Assembly (NCBI GenBank): GCA_963930655.1
Contig: OZ005606.1
Span: 20,996,001-21,060,000, forward strand
Direction: 5' to 3'
Origin: Myrica gale
Lineage: Eukaryota; Streptophyta; Magnoliopsida; Fagales; Myricaceae
DNA length: 64,000 nt
The notes below the pieces were generated by a model. It did no database searches. It was not told the origin of the DNA and saw only the letters and a list, made by a program, of their open reading frames with translations. Below are positions 36,441-49,915 of this stretch, one piece after another (position 1 is the stretch's first letter; every line of letters starts with the position of its first letter). The position numbers and the translations under genes were made by a program.

Positions 36441-37141
36441 TGGAAGTTTTCAGTCATATATCTCTGTCTTTAAACTTCTTTATTATCTCTGCAACATGCA
36501 TACCGCCATATTAGACGATTTTAAGTTTCAGTTACATTCATACATGCATACCGTCAAATTGGTAGGTTCTAAGTTTCTGCACTCATGCATTACTGCCTTC
36601 ATGGCTGGTTTAGTTATTTTCTGCTAAGTTAATTTATTTTAGACCATTTGCAAGCGGATGCCAGTTTGACCGAGCTTCATTGCTCAAGTGCTTGTTTTGA
36701 ACGAAGCTTGTCCCTTCATCAGGGGGTCTCAAAATTATTTTTAAGTTATCTGCGGCATCCATATATCCTCTGCTTCCATCTTTGTTTTGCTATGACTCGT
36801 CTCCACCACTCTCTCTCAAACCACCGCTTCCGTCATTTCAAAGTAAACACCTTGGTCACATCACTCTCTGTTTGGGTATCGGAGCCAAACCCTGGTAGTA
36901 GTGATTTGTGCCTCTTTCGGTATTTTTTTTAAATAATCTAATTGGATAGATCTCGAAGAGTTTAATAAGCTCCATGCGAGCTCTTTTTAGTATTGTAGTG
37001 GTGCTTGGTTATCATCAGGCATAGGACATGGGTCAGCTGTCTAGATGAGCTCTTTTTAGACGTTTTTATTTTATTTTTCCTAACCAAGTTAGGAAGTTTT
37101 TGTTGTAATGAGCACATGAAGTTCATGACATAGATCTAGGA
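36441..37141. other. Gene-free stretch between copia and hAT elements
   Basis: No recognised gene. The motif GCATACCGCCATATTAGACG / GCATACCGTCAAATTGGTAG occurs twice (about 36497-36570), a diverged local repeat. Confidence 0.4.
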
Positions 37142-37149
37142 GTTGAGCC

Positions 37150-38388
37150 CATGGCGGAACCATGAATGCATTTTAAAGGGGCAAACTCTTAAGGGAAAAT
37201 GACAAAAAAAATATTAAGTAATACAAAAACGTGTCTTAGAGTTAAAATATAAAAAATTAAGGACTAAAAACACTAAAAATATTGAAATATATGTACCGTA
37301 CTATTTGCTGATACTGAGAGGTGACAATTAGTTCATACGACTTTGCCTCTTATGAAAATATCACAAAATAGTTTGTTCTCAATAATTTCAAAATTTTCCC
37401 CCTCGATTTATACCACCCTACTATCATTCACTATTCCTATAAACAACTCACTTTCCGGAAGAAATAAGTTCCTATAACTGCTAGAAAAAAAATAAAAAGA
37501 ACAAAATTTCAAGTATTACTAATTGAACTTTCTCTTTTAAATGGGAAAAAAATTAACTGAAAGAAATACATAGCTACACCCACTGGCCACTAATGGGTTA
37601 GTTGTAGTGGGTATCTCATATCACTGACAACTTTACAACAAAAGATCGCCTTTACTAAATCCATAATTTTTAATAAATTTAAACCTTGGGCGAAGAGTAA
37701 GGTGACCAACCACAATCATAAAACGAATAAGAATTTAAAACCACATTTAGCAAATAAACAATACAGAGATCAATATGTTCAGCACAGAAGATAAATAAAC
37801 AAGAATCATAAGTGGGGAGGTTTCGCAGTTAACAACAATAATATCACTAACCATTTGTTTAATCACAATAATCCTAATCAATTATTCATCAAAAATTAAA
37901 TCACAATTAACAATTTCATCAATTTATGTTTAATCGAAAATTAATCTCTAAAATCTATTTAATAAAAAAATAAACAGGGAAAAAGACTTGAGAGAGAGTA
38001 CCGGGAGAGAGAGAAAGAGTTGTGGAGGAGGAGAGAGGGACAGAGATAGAGCAGAGAGGGAGAGAGAGATTCGTCGTTCTGTGGTAGAGGAGAGGCAGAG
38101 TGAGAGAGGGCTAGCTGGCGGCGTCGGGTATTTGGAGAGAAGGGGGGAAAATTAGAGACAGCCGAAGCCGAATTAAACCAAGGTGAAAAGCGCGTTTCAT
38201 CTAGGTTTTTTTTTTAAAAAAAGCAAACCTCTGTTATTTTTTTAAAAAAAAACACACGGGTTGAGCTCTGGGCTTGGCAGGCCTGGGACGTCAGGGCTTG
38301 GGCTTAACCCATATAAAAAAAATGAAACTGATTTTTAAGGCGAAAGGGGGCGGCTGTCCCCCACCTCCCCTGCTGCTTCCGCCTCTAG
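37150..38388. mobile_element. hAT-like element with 8-bp target duplication GTTGAGCC
   Basis: GTTGAGCC flanks the unit at 37142-37149 and 38389-38396. The ends are inverted (CATGGCGGAACC left, GCTTCCGCCTCTAG right). The left 300 bases match the element at 43389-44371 (AATTAAGGACTAAAA, ATGTACCGTACTAT, GTGACAATT), so this is a diverged copy with a decayed transposase 3' region. A GA-rich array (37985-38130) sits inside. Confidence 0.8.
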
Positions 38389-38396
38389 GTTGAGCC

Positions 38397-41300
38397 TGCC
38401 AATTCTATCTGGTGTTTGGAAGCATTTGTCGAAAAGATGTCCAAAACCACGTTGCTTTTGCTCTTCCATAAACACTACCTTGAGCCTTTTTTACTGTTAA
38501 GAAAATAATAATAAAGAACTAAAAATATTGTTTAACTTTTTAGGTTTTGACTATGGCAAAAAGCTATTTGGATCTTCAAATTTTCATGAAAAGCGTCCAA
38601 GACTTTTTATAAGTGCATTGTTTAGATTCGGGTCCAGGTCCTGGGTTTAAGTCTTGGTTCCGGTTCTGGTTCCAGAAGTTGGACTCTGGTTTCACGCCTA
38701 GCGTAATTTAAAGGAGGGCACAGGCTGACACACTATCTGAATTGCAGGCGTTCAAGCAACACAATAGCCGTAAAGTCAAATATCGGTGCATGTGCAATCT
38801 GACCAGTTATGGGTAAACTCCACGTGATCGGATCCTAGCTTGTGTCACTGTTGCACCTGTAGTCCATGTGGGTTGGGCTTGTGCGTGGAGCCTGGTGGGC
38901 AATTCTATACTGGTTAACAAATTTTCCCCCTAACAACACAAAAACAGCTAACCATTTTCCTTCTATTTTTGTTTTTCTAAGTAACTATTTTCCTTTTCAT
39001 TTCTGCAATCAATACCTCTAATAACACACTGTTGCAAATTAGTAAAAATTTACGAAATCTCCGCTGAACAATCAGGGAATACAATAAGATTAAACTTCGT
39101 ATCCGTCGCAAGTGAGCTCCAAAGTCGTGCCATAACAAATACGTGCCCAAATAAAAGTGTTCTTAGGGCACTAAATTAAGTGAGATGGTCCAACTCTCTT
39201 ACTACTAGATAAAAGTCACTAACTCAAGAGTCCTAAATAACTCAGGTAACCTAAAGGGAATATAGCCACGTTTTCCACTGTGCGTCGAACATGACCAAGA
39301 ATGCCTTCTGGGCGAATCCATTTTCAAGCTCTTTGCATCCTTTCAAAAAATCGAAGTCTCATCTAATAAAATCGGACCGAACATACTAATAAAATTGGAC
39401 CTGCCAAAGACAGGTCTGGTTTGGCTTGTTTGGGCCTTAAGAAAAATACTAGATTTGGGCCTTATTTTAAGTTATATTTTTTTTTGGGTTTTTTAAGACT
39501 TCTTTACATCAACTTTTTTGATTTTTTTTACATTAAGTTTTGGGCTATGATCTTAACCAAATTATGCCATAATCGTGACCTTTTTTTTTTTTACAATAAA
39601 CCAAATAGAATTTTAACCCATACATTTAAAAAATACTACTATACCAAATAGTACATACAAATTACTAGGCTACTAATTAAAGAATTATAAATCTTAAATT
39701 ACTAATTACATTATTCTATTACAAGCATTAACAAACAATAAAATAATCAAATAAAAAAATTAATACATGCCAACAAAATAGTAAAAAAATAAAATAAAGT
39801 TAATAAATTGTATCCATCATCAATTGTTCAATTGTCCATCTCTTATGCTGTAAAAAAAAATACATGTGAGATAATAAACTATGGAACAATAATGGGCTCT
39901 TATTCTTCAGGGCACGAGAAATAATTGGGAAACAATAAAAAAAAAAATTTGCCAGATGGGTTTTTCAAATGCTGTGGTGCCTACGTGGACTTCCTGGATA
40001 ATCAACAAGCTGACATTGGGCGTCCAGTCAGCACAGTGAACGCGTCTCCAGTCAAGATAATCAGCAGGCTGACATTGGTGTTACAACGGAGGATTTGCTT
40101 CTCTTTCAGTTCGACATACTGACTTGCTTGAGGAACTAGATCGAGGTTCCAATGAAAGGGAGGATTAGCCAGAGAGGAGAGGGTGCTCGGCGGAGGGATG
40201 AAGTACAGAAAGGGTGGTTGTTGATGTTGGACCGACGGAAGGGCCTGCGAGGAGCAAAGGCGAAGGGTAGTGTGCTGACGAGCTAATAAGGGATGGGTCT
40301 GCTCCATGGGCTTACGGCTTGGACAGAATCGTGGATTGACAATTTAGCCTGAGGGTTTTAGTATAATTTTCATGTCAAAGTTAATAGGACTTATTCGCAG
40401 AGAAAAAAAAAATAGGACTTTAATTATTTTCTGGTGATAGATTTAAAATTGAAAATAACTATAGACATTTAAAGGTGGTCCTCGATTATCAATCAGTCCA
40501 TGTAATATCACTTTCTAATGCTTCCATGCGTCGCAATCTGTACGAAGCAGCATTTAAAGGTCCCCCCTCAATATCTAACATTTAAAAGTAAGTTCAACAA
40601 CAACAAAAAAAAGAACATTTAAAGTATGGAACACACTGGCAAGCTTGCTTCGATCAGAAGCCCACGCAATTGGGCCAGGTTAGGCCTGCGGACCGTGATA
40701 CACGAGAACTGCTGCTAGAAGCATGACCAAACCGCTACTATTCCTCGTGGGGAAGACTTGTAGGTTAGAAGATTACGTAGAACTGTAGAAGCCCCCACGT
40801 TGTCTCACATGCACCTACAATTTGCACACCTCTCTATAGTACGACGTTATGGATACTTAATTTGTGTGCAAGCTAAGTTGGTGTAATGTTTAATTTTCGT
40901 ACTCCCCAAGCAGATTCTCGAGCTACGTAATTTCTGCGGGTCTCGTTTTTCCTAAAACACATTTCTTTTTGGGATCGAAGACACATGATGATGATGATGA
41001 TCTCTTTGTTGTAGCAGTTGACCGGCAGACAGGCAAAATGTGGCTCAAATTGCACCGTCCTCGACTCAAGAGTACAAGTATTCATAAAATGGACTGAATT
41101 GGCTATATTACTTTGCACTCTAATTTTCTATTTTGATCCCATTTCCACCAATTCACAAGTTGTTCTTAAGTGCTTCTTAACAATTGACTTAAATTCAAAA
41201 GATCGCCACCGGGGTGCATATATTGCTAAGAAAAGAAAAATCAGTGATCTTCTGCGAAAGCCCTTGACATTAGTTGTGATATGAGTGACGGAGTATTTCA

Positions 41301-43380
41301 GATCTTCATGATCATTATACGCTCCTCTAATTAGTACAGTACTCACCTGGATGCACACTGTAAACCGGCGTATGGCTAGAAAGAATCCTCTTAAATTCGA
41401 AATGGAGGACTCTAAGGCGGGCGGGGTAAGGTAGATGCGATTAAAAATTCAAGAGATTTTGAAACAAAACTTTATTTCGTCCAATTCTTCGTAGGCAAAA
41501 AGCTTACATGCAGCATTAATATCTGCCTTGTAAAATCTTCCCCTCTTTTGTGCTACATCTACATGTTGTCTCAAATCAAACAGTACTGAGTTTTCTGTAC
41601 GTTAAACAATTAGGACCAACCTTACCCGGTTGGAAAGACAGATCGAGATCGAGACAAAGCGCTGTTCATGAAGGACCATATATAGTGATCGTATGACATC
41701 GTACGTACGCACGGGGGAAAAGAAAAAATAAAGCAAAATTAATTTTGTCTGTACGCATTTACCCCGACTGGGGTTCCAAGGCTTGGTTAGTAACAGGAGT
41801 ATATCTCAGTGGTAATTAACGTATTATAATATACTAAACGGTCAGTGTCACCTGCTGCGTACTTAATGCTTTAGGGATAACCTTAATGCAGGTTTCGAGT
41901 TTTTCTGCACATCTGATTTGTTTCTATTGGATAAATACGTACGTACATATACATATCTTATAAAGATAAACAATTTTTCGCGTATAGATTAATTCATAAT
42001 ATATATATATATTTGATTGAGTTTTGAAAGGCATTAGAGTACCTTCAGGCTTCAGCTTTAGCATATATTTAGACGACTTACGTACCCAGCTATCCTGGGA
42101 AACAAAGACGACCTGATTCCCTTGAAAAGTACACCTTAAATAGGAATTGCTAGCTGGCTGGTTATTGATAAGTTCGGCAGGTAATCTAAAATTTTACGGT
42201 CAAATGTCAATGTCAAAACATGTGTGATCTAATTTCGTTATTTTGGTAAGCAAAGGCAGACCTTTTCATCATCTGATTTAGTTATCTTGGTAAGTACGTA
42301 AAGGCAATTCCTTTTCTTCGTATCCATACGAGCTACTGAGCTAGGACCACAACATCGAGCAATTAGCATTTGCTATGCCCATTAATGCGTTGAGGTAAAC
42401 ACAGCTTTCAGGAGGCTTTTCAAAGGTGTAGTACTGTAGTAGGTGTCTATTATATTTAGCTGGCAGGATCTCTGTGTAGCTGATCGACGCAATATATATA
42501 CCCATGTAAGAACCACTAAACCACTCATGTCTCTTAGATGGAGGAAGACTTCTAGGTAAGAAAATATGGGACCCTCATTTTTTCTCATATGCATCTAGAT
42601 TATGCAAGAGCTGTCTACTGTACTAGTATATCGGCCAGCATTCATCTACCTATTGATGATAAGCAGGTGGTCTAGGAGGTTTCGTCAATCAAAGGCCAAT
42701 TGTCAACTTAAAATTCAAGGTTTTTTTTTGGGGGGTTTGGGGGTGTATTGATGGTTAAGGAGAAAATGTACCTCAGGAAAACATAGCAATAGTCTTCAGT
42801 AAAAAGTGAAAACACCGTACTGCTAGAGGTACATTAGGCCATTGCTTGGCATGTACTTGTAGCAAAATTTGGCTCTAATGCTTGTTAATGGACGGCTAAT
42901 GATATGGATAAATGACCCCTTTTAGGTTTAGCGGTGCATCCCAGTAGGAGACCATACGTACCTAGCTAGCTTGTCCAAGTTAATTCCTCAGTATTTGAAC
43001 ATATATGAATTGCTATACTCTGATTAAAAGTTAACCCCATTATCGGTTTAAGTTATCGACAACCGCATAAACCGCCATTTATCTTTGACGCACAAGCTAA
43101 ATCAAGAAGTGACCTTTATCTAGGAAAAAAAAATCAAGAAGTGACCTTTCTTTCAAACACAACAACGGGGATATGCGGCTAGTTGGATCTCTGTCTTCTG
43201 CAGAAATAAATGGCTACTTTTTGGTTGTATATAGGTATATGAGAAGTGCAGCTCATGATTAGAGGAGAATTGGCAGTCAGTACCATTCAAGTCAAGAGGA
43301 ATATTGTTTCTTCTTTTTCCCAAGTAGGTTAATAGTCTCCACTGACGGGAAGGAAATAAGTTGTCTACAAAAACCGGAGA
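38397..43380. other. Gene-free intergenic region
   Basis: No supported gene in about 5 kb. It contains AT-rich low-complexity sequence (39420-39860), short ORFs without family signature (for example around 40002-40307) and simple repeats. Transposon remnants too old to classify are likely. Confidence 0.4.
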
Positions 43381-43388
43381 ATTACCCC

Positions 43389-44371
43389 GTGACGGAACCA
43401 GGATTGAAATCTATGGATGCCGAACTTTAAAGTTAAAATGACAAGATTTTTTTTTCTTTTGTAATGCAAAAAATTGTCTTAGAGATACAATGTCGAAAAT
43501 TAAGGACTAAAAGCATTAAAAATATGAGAATACATGTATCGTACTATATACTACAACTGAAAAGTGACAATTGTATCCTACGAATTTGCATCTTCTGAAA
43601 ATGTTGCAAAATGACTTCGTTCTCAATAGTTTTAAAAACTTCTTCTCGATGTACACTAACATGCAATCATTCATCCAGTCATCTCTCATCCTATTACGCA
43701 AATCACTCTTGATGATTTTCATCGCAGAAAACACTCTTTCAACGGTTGCAGTCGCAACTGGTAAGACTAATGACAACTCAATAAGTCATAAACTAATAGA
43801 AAAAAAATATTCTTTTTGGTTTCAACCATCTTTACAGCAAGACCTCCAATATCTTGAAGCCCAGAAAAAACATTATTTCTTCTAACATCTCTAGTATAGG
43901 TATTAAGCTGATTTTTAAGTATCAATTTATAACCCGTTAATTTCGTGTTTACCATTGTAATCAATTTAATTAACTATCTTCCGAGGAACTTGGCAGTACT
44001 GATCAAGAAGAAATTCACAAGCAATATGAACAAAAAAAATACCAATTCACCAAGAAAACTTCTTGGTCGAAAAATTCACAACAAAACAATACATTAGCAG
44101 ACTGCAGATAAATTAAAATTACAGACTCGTCAACCAAATTTCAATAACCCAATAAAAATTACAGAGAATCTATTTCACGTTGTCTATAATCTTAAACTAC
44201 TAAAACAAAATAACCGAAAAGGGGAAATAACGAAAACTCACCAATCCGGCAATCCGAGACCGAGGAGACTATCGTTGATTCTTCAACCAATGGGTATCGG
44301 GGCCAAGCCAACTAATGAAAAAAAAAATTACATATACAATTTTCTTTTGGGCAGAGGCCTCCGCCACTGGA
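43389..44371 (-). mobile_element. hAT transposon fragment with transposase C-terminus
   Basis: The flanking repeats are ATTACCCC (43381-43388) and CTTACCCC (44372-44379), 7 of 8 identical. The ends are inverted: GTGACGGAACCAGG left, CCTCCGCCACTGGA right. Minus-strand coding at about 43590-43780 gives LPVATATVERVFSAMKIIKSDLRNRM, the hAT C-terminal dimerisation domain of plant TTF-zinc-finger/hAT transposases. The frame then shifts, continuing as LQHFQKMQIRR in another frame. The zinc finger and catalytic regions are missing, so the copy is inactive. Confidence 0.88.
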
Positions 44372-44871
44372 CTTACCCCACTCTATACAATCTGCAGAAG
44401 GAAACAGATCTCTAATCACGCCGGCCGCCATGAGGCCTGCATCTAACAATATCACTCCAATTCTAATCTACCAGGAGCTAATCTTCACTATGCAGCATCC
44501 ATGATATCCAAACAACAAAACAGAGGGGGAGAAGAAACTCAACAGAGAAAAGCAACACACCAAAATTCAGCAGAAATAATATATTTTTCACTGCACATAA
44601 CATTGAGATATGAGGAAACTTTTTCCATTCCATAGCATTCCTTTAGCATTTAGCAATTCTTGCATCATTCTATTATTAATAATGAGTTATTCACTTCTCC
44701 TGATTAGTTAAATTGTCTTCCCGCGAAAGGTTAGTAAATTTTGATCCGGCCCCCATTACTCCTCGATTCGCACTGGATGGTAGAGAGAACATATACCCAC
44801 TACTTATAATTGTTAAAATTTGCAATTTGCTCTCAGTTCTATGCGGACACAGTACCCTAGCTAATATATTG

Positions 44872-45066
44872 TATTAAAGTTAGAGTCTCACATTGCTAAA
44901 GTAATGTGAACTATATATTGTATTCAATGGCTTATAGATAAAACTTCATGTAACCTCATCAAATATAGGTGAGGAAACAAATAAGCACAATTGAGTATTC
45001 TCACAGTGGATGTCTCACCTATCAGTATAAATAATTTTTCTTTAGTTCAAATTTTTATTTCTAATA
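44872..45066 (+). repeat. TRIM 5' LTR
   Basis: First terminal direct repeat of the TRIM. It is similar to 45357-45547 with scattered substitutions and small indels, so the insertion is not recent. Confidence 0.88.
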
Positions 45067-45356
45067 TGGTATCAGAGGAAGGTTTTCAGCATCAATCTGG
45101 TGACCTTCTTGCACTTCTCGACATCAGTCTGACGACCATTCGGCATAAGTTCGGCAACCTTCCGACATTCTTCAGGCGACATCTCGGCATCAGACCGACA
45201 ACCTCCCAGCATCAGACCGGCGACCTCCCGACATCATACCAGCGACCTCCTGACTTCAGTCCGGGACCTTTCGACATTCTTTCAGCGGTATTTTTTTCTT
45301 GAATTATTTTTTTAACTCCAAACTCAAGGTGTGTCCACCTTGAATTTGCGGTGAAA

Positions 45357-45547
45357 TATTAAAGTTAGAGTCTCATATTGCTAAAGCAATGTGAACTATT
45401 GTATTCAATGACTTATAAATAAAGCCTCATATAATCTCATCGAATGTAAGTGAGAAAATTAATAAATCCAATTGGGCATTCTTATAGTGGATGTCTCACT
45501 TATCAATATAAATAATTTTTATTTAGTGAAATTTTTTATTTCTAACA
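45357..45547 (+). repeat. TRIM 3' LTR
   Basis: Second terminal direct repeat of the TRIM, ending CTAACA before the TATTG target duplication. Confidence 0.88.
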
Positions 45548-45552
45548 TATTG

Positions 45553-46650
45553 CCTGATAGTTCTAATTAATTAACTGGTAGCGTAATTCATATGCAAACT
45601 TCTACGTACCCTGCAGGGAGAAACGCGGAAGTTATCATCATGCTTCAGTTATCTTCTAGTTTAAGACAGATCCTTGGAATGTTTGGTAGATGTTTTCATC
45701 CCTCACATTTTCCTGCATTTGATAATGACTTCTTCATTCGACACAGAATTGCAGTGAGTTTCATACATATGCCATTAATATTCCCGCAAGGTCTGGCACA
45801 AATAAATTCTAGAAACATAGATGGGTCTTAAAGACTAGTAACACCAACGGAATCTCCACCATGTTACTCTACATGATACTAAGTGTCTTGCTCATGATAT
45901 CATCAATACTGGAAGGATATCCTGGCCCAATATGGGCATAGATCTGTTAAAATGTCATAAGACTGATATAACATGAATATAATCTCTGCCTTCTACTTTC
46001 ACATTTTCTGACAGTATGCATTTAGCCATTGCTGCCTCATATTCTCTATAGGAATATTAAGATGCCCCATCAAAGAATCAGTTCACTGTGTGTAGAAAGG
46101 ATTAGACTTCTGTTTATGCTCTTCTTTGTATAGTTATCTAAAACTTGCAGGGTACAGAATCGCCTGCCAAAAGAAGAAACACTGATTCACACTTGAATCA
46201 TATTAGCAAGGCCAAAAAATGCTTATGGCAACAATAAATCAAATAGCTCATGTTTACAATTACATGAGCTTGAAGCACATATTACTTATTACATGTATGC
46301 TGACCCAATTTTCTCTCCCTCGACATTGGGGGCAATGAAATTTACAAGAAGAATAACCGAATCGGTATAAGTAGCCGCAAGATACTTCTGCCCCCTATGT
46401 GTATGACCGTTAGGCACTATAATCTGAGAACAAGAGACGGATTTGGTAGATTGTAAGAGGAAGTGATGTCAGCATGTGACTCGAGGTACGGATCTCCTAA
46501 AGGGCGTGCTTGATCATTGCGCGCGCATGATACTCTTCGCCTTTCCGCATATGCGAGGCCTTTTGGTGTATTCCCGAGATCAATTTCTGGTCCAATTGTG
46601 TAAATCCGATCTTTGGTCCCACATAATTTATTGAGTTTCAACGAATTTCA
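45553..46650. other. Intergenic, 3' flank of the MYB gene
   Basis: No recognised gene. The part nearest 46650 is presumably the MYB 3' UTR (a TTTATT, minus-strand AATAAA, lies at 46627-46632). Confidence 0.4.
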
Positions 46651-47840
46651 TCATCTAAACAGAAGAAGCGTAGGAGAGGGACTGCAGTCAAGTTCTGTTG
46701 ATGTATTAGACTCATCAGGTTTTCGTCCCTCCTCGCCATTAGCAAGTGAAAAAGGAATGTTGACTGTCAGATCAAGGTTTAAATCAGGCAAGCCACACGA
46801 ATCATCCTCCAGCAAGCTACTTCCAGCGTCGGATACCTGATCACAATTGTCAGTACCTCGGGATTTCACTGGCTGCTGATGAGCACCGCATTTCAAAACA
46901 GATAATGTTGCGCTAGAAGATGTAGTTAGGCTATCAGGGCGAGGTTGATTGTTGCTCAAGCGATGATTATTTGGATCAATACCCATGTTCATCAGCTTTC
47001 TTCTGAGGTGAGAATTCCAGTAGTTCTTTACTTCATTGTCTGTACGTCCCGGCAATCTCCCAGCTATTAGCGACCACCTAAAACATTATACAACCATTCA
47101 AAAACTTCAACACTCATAATTTGCAGATGATACATTAATTTGGTGAATGGCGATAGTGGCAGGAGAAAGTTTTTTTTTTGTGTCACAAACTCTATGTATG
47201 TGGACAGAACAAAAGTTTCTATATATTACTTCTGCAACATTACGGAATATTCTTTTGTATTCATTATAAATTATGGAAAGCCAGGAAGACCAAAAAGAAC
47301 AACAGCAATTAAAGAAGTGATAGATGTTTTAGCATTCATACCGGTTGCCTAGGAGTGCATGAAGTTTGATGATGAGATCTTCTTCATCCTCAGCAAAGTT
47401 GCCTCTTTTAAGGTCTGGCCGTAAATAGTTTATCCATCTCAGTCTGCAGCTTTTACCGCAGCGAAGTAGGCCTGATCCATAAATAAGGGGAGTAAGGCAG
47501 TATCCAAAAATATCTTCATGCATTTGTCCACACACGAGTTTTTGGTCTACAGACGTGTATACACATATAAATTGAATAACACCCATATGTATTGTTGATT
47601 TGTCTCTTTTTATTGATGTTCATTCAACAAATAACCAGAAACGGACCAAACTAAGAATTAGGACGAAGTTCTTCGTATGTAGTTTTGGGTTGTTAATTTG
47701 TGATACGCACCTGCAGCCTGAGGGAGGGTACGCCAGCAACCTTCGCCATGTTTCTGGATGTAATTGATGAGCTTCTGGTCCTCTTGCTTCGACCAAGCTC
47801 CTTTATTTGTGTCTTGTTTATCGCAGCAAGGCTTCCTCAT
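46651..47840 (-). CDS. MYBC2: R2R3-MYB transcription repressor, MYBC2 type
   Basis: Exons 47840-47711, 47471-47342 and 47077-46651 (minus) join by GT-AG introns to 228 residues. R2 begins [29 protein letters not shown] and continues [17 protein letters not shown]3 contains the bHLH-binding signature at residues 75-94 (DL..K...L......L...R). The C-terminal tail has an EAR repressor motif, LNLDL, at 186-190 and ends in TLLLFR (223-228). That pair marks the MYBC2/MYBL2-like repressors of anthocyanin and proanthocyanidin synthesis, which join MYB-bHLH-WD40 complexes and turn activation into repression. The start [19 protein letters not shown] is also typical. The two introns sit at the positions usual for R2R3-MYBs. 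No breaks were seen. Confidence 0.95.
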
Positions 47841-47887
47841 TATACAAAATTTTCCGTATCCAGAAATGGAAGATAACGATACAAAAT

Positions 47888-47987
47888 TGAGAGAGAGAGC
47901 GAAAGACAGAGAGACGGGAAGAGAGAGGGAGAGAGAGAGATCCCAAGAACAAAATGTGGGTGGAGATGAACAATGGTGGTATATAAC
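47888..47987 (-). promoter_or_regulatory. Core promoter and CT-rich leader of the MYB gene
   Basis: A TATATA lies at 47980-47985, about 140 bases upstream of the MYB start codon. Between them (47888-47942) the transcript strand would be a long CT-rich tract, a common plant 5' UTR feature. The transcription start is inferred. Confidence 0.5.
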
Positions 47988-47999
47988 AGAGTGGTCATA

Positions 48000-48927
48000 T
48001 TAGGGTTGTTGTGCTTAAATGATAATAGGAAGAGGTTGACTTGGACCGGTGGTTTGCCCTGCATGGGCATGTGATCAGTCTTCGGATTCGGAAAGGGAGA
48101 GGGAGAGATGGTGGGGTTTGACAATGCTACGTGTTAGTTAGTTGCCGTTAAGTATAAGTCCTTGTCTCTCATTGCTCTCTCTGATCAGGTCCATTCAGCT
48201 TCTTCTCGTTTATCTTTACATGGTATATTTTAAATATCTCTCGCCAATAGTATTCTAGTTGGTGGGTATTAAACCAATTAGGTTTTGGTCACCATCAGTA
48301 AATATATTTAATTATTTACTCTTAAATACAAAAGAAAAACAGAAATTCATTTAGATGCATGCTGATTGAGGAAATAATCTTTCAGGAAACTGTTTCCTAC
48401 GTATTTTTCGATATATTTCCCTTTTTTATTAAGCACCGAAATCCACCTATGGCGACAGTTGGATGTAAACTATATAGTGGCTTGCGTTCCACTCCACTCA
48501 TGAAAGGCAGATAAAAAACAAACAAACAAAAAGGGATAGATTATGAGGAAAGTAGGCGAAGAAAAATAAAGTTTGGAACAATCACATGCTTTTACGTTGA
48601 CCGATAGTTTCACATAGTTCTCATCCATAAGACTATTGAAAAAACTTAACAAACAGCCCCTCAAGCTTCGCTCCTAAATGCATTTAACTCAAAGACAATA
48701 GATCTGCGCCAACGTTTGCCACTAATATAAGATCACGCCATGTAATCTTTCTGGATTGTCTATTTTCTGGATGTAATTTATTTACCGTTATTGTAAAGTA
48801 CGAAGAAATATTGAACGAGTCATGATAAATTAATTAAGGAAAACAATTCCGTTGCGTACATTAGCAAGCGAATGCTACCAAATTAATGTACTGGCGATAT
48901 TTCTGCGTGGAAATTATATAAACCCCT

Positions 48928-48958
<31 letters not shown>

Positions 48959-49910
48959 ATAGGTAGGCTAGGTTGCAGGTGACTATAAGCTCTTCACGTC
49001 AAGCATTTAGGCTGGCTAGCTAGGGTTGGCGTTTGCTTAGAGAAATAAAAAATGGTTGGCATTTCAAAATACTAATTGTGATTAGATCGATAAAACCCGA
49101 AACGCGCTCTATTAATATGTTTTTTGTTTTTGTTCTGTTCAAGAAAGTTATAATTGTACAAGCCATTGGAAGAACAGAACAGCATCGAAGCCAAGTATTA
49201 GATCTATTAACACCCGCTTAGAAAAAAATTCTATTAACACCGACAAAACATGGTAAAATGGTTGTGGTTGCGAGATGCAGGTGCAGTACTTTGTTGACTA
49301 TTAGCATCCCTCTTGTTTTGATCACGCTCGATCGACAGTTGGTGAAATGTTTTGAAAGCTATCTGGTCGCTTAGCCAATTGAATATGTAATTGGAAAACG
49401 CTTTAGTTAATTACCTATATATATTTGGGTCACGTTAGAGTTTCCATTAAGTGAACAAATATATATATATATATATTCAGAGAAAGAATTTCATTCACAA
49501 AAAGTCTCAGAATCATGAAAAGTCCCCCCCCCCTCCCAAAAAAAGAAAAGAAAAAGAAGACGCTAATATTAAGTAACTCCATTTAGTAGAAGAAGAGTAC
49601 TTTTCTTCTTTGGTTTTTGGGTAATTAAGCAAGTATATTGATTACTAAAAAATCTAAACAACCATTAATAGGAAACCCAATCCAATCTTTTGGGCTAACA
49701 TTCGATCACAAGCAGACACTAAGTATAACACTAGTGTTTAAATCTAGTTACACACATGAACACGAGTAGGCACGCAACAAAGACTTTCGACATTGCAACA
49801 ACCAATAGTAAGACACGAACATAGAGACGTTCTTGAGACGTTGCAACTACCCGTCCCCATACTCTAGGGGGAAAGCAGAGCACAATACATGCAAGGCATG
49901 CACGTCTATA
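48000..49910. other. MYB upstream region and gene-free spacer
   Basis: No supported gene. A CT microsatellite lies near 48928-48955 and an AT repeat near 49460-49477. Confidence 0.5.
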
Positions 49911-49915
49911 TATAT

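Larger units (their letters stand above)
44872..45547 (+). mobile_element. TRIM (terminal-repeat retrotransposon in miniature)
   Basis: Two direct repeats of about 195 bp lie at 44872-45066 and 45357-45547 (each starting TATTAAAGTTAGAGTCTCA). The 5-bp target duplication TATTG is at 44867-44871 and 45548-45552. A primer binding site TGGTATCAGAGG, complementary to tRNA-Met, starts at 45067 directly after the first repeat. The 290-bp interior has no pol genes. It holds a degenerate tandem of CGACAT / GGCGACCT(C/T)C modules in one open frame. Orientation is plus. Confidence 0.9.

Noticed and set aside
40002..40307. Minus-strand 101-residue ORF
   Set aside because: Pro/Ser/Leu-rich without family resemblance and no splice partners found.
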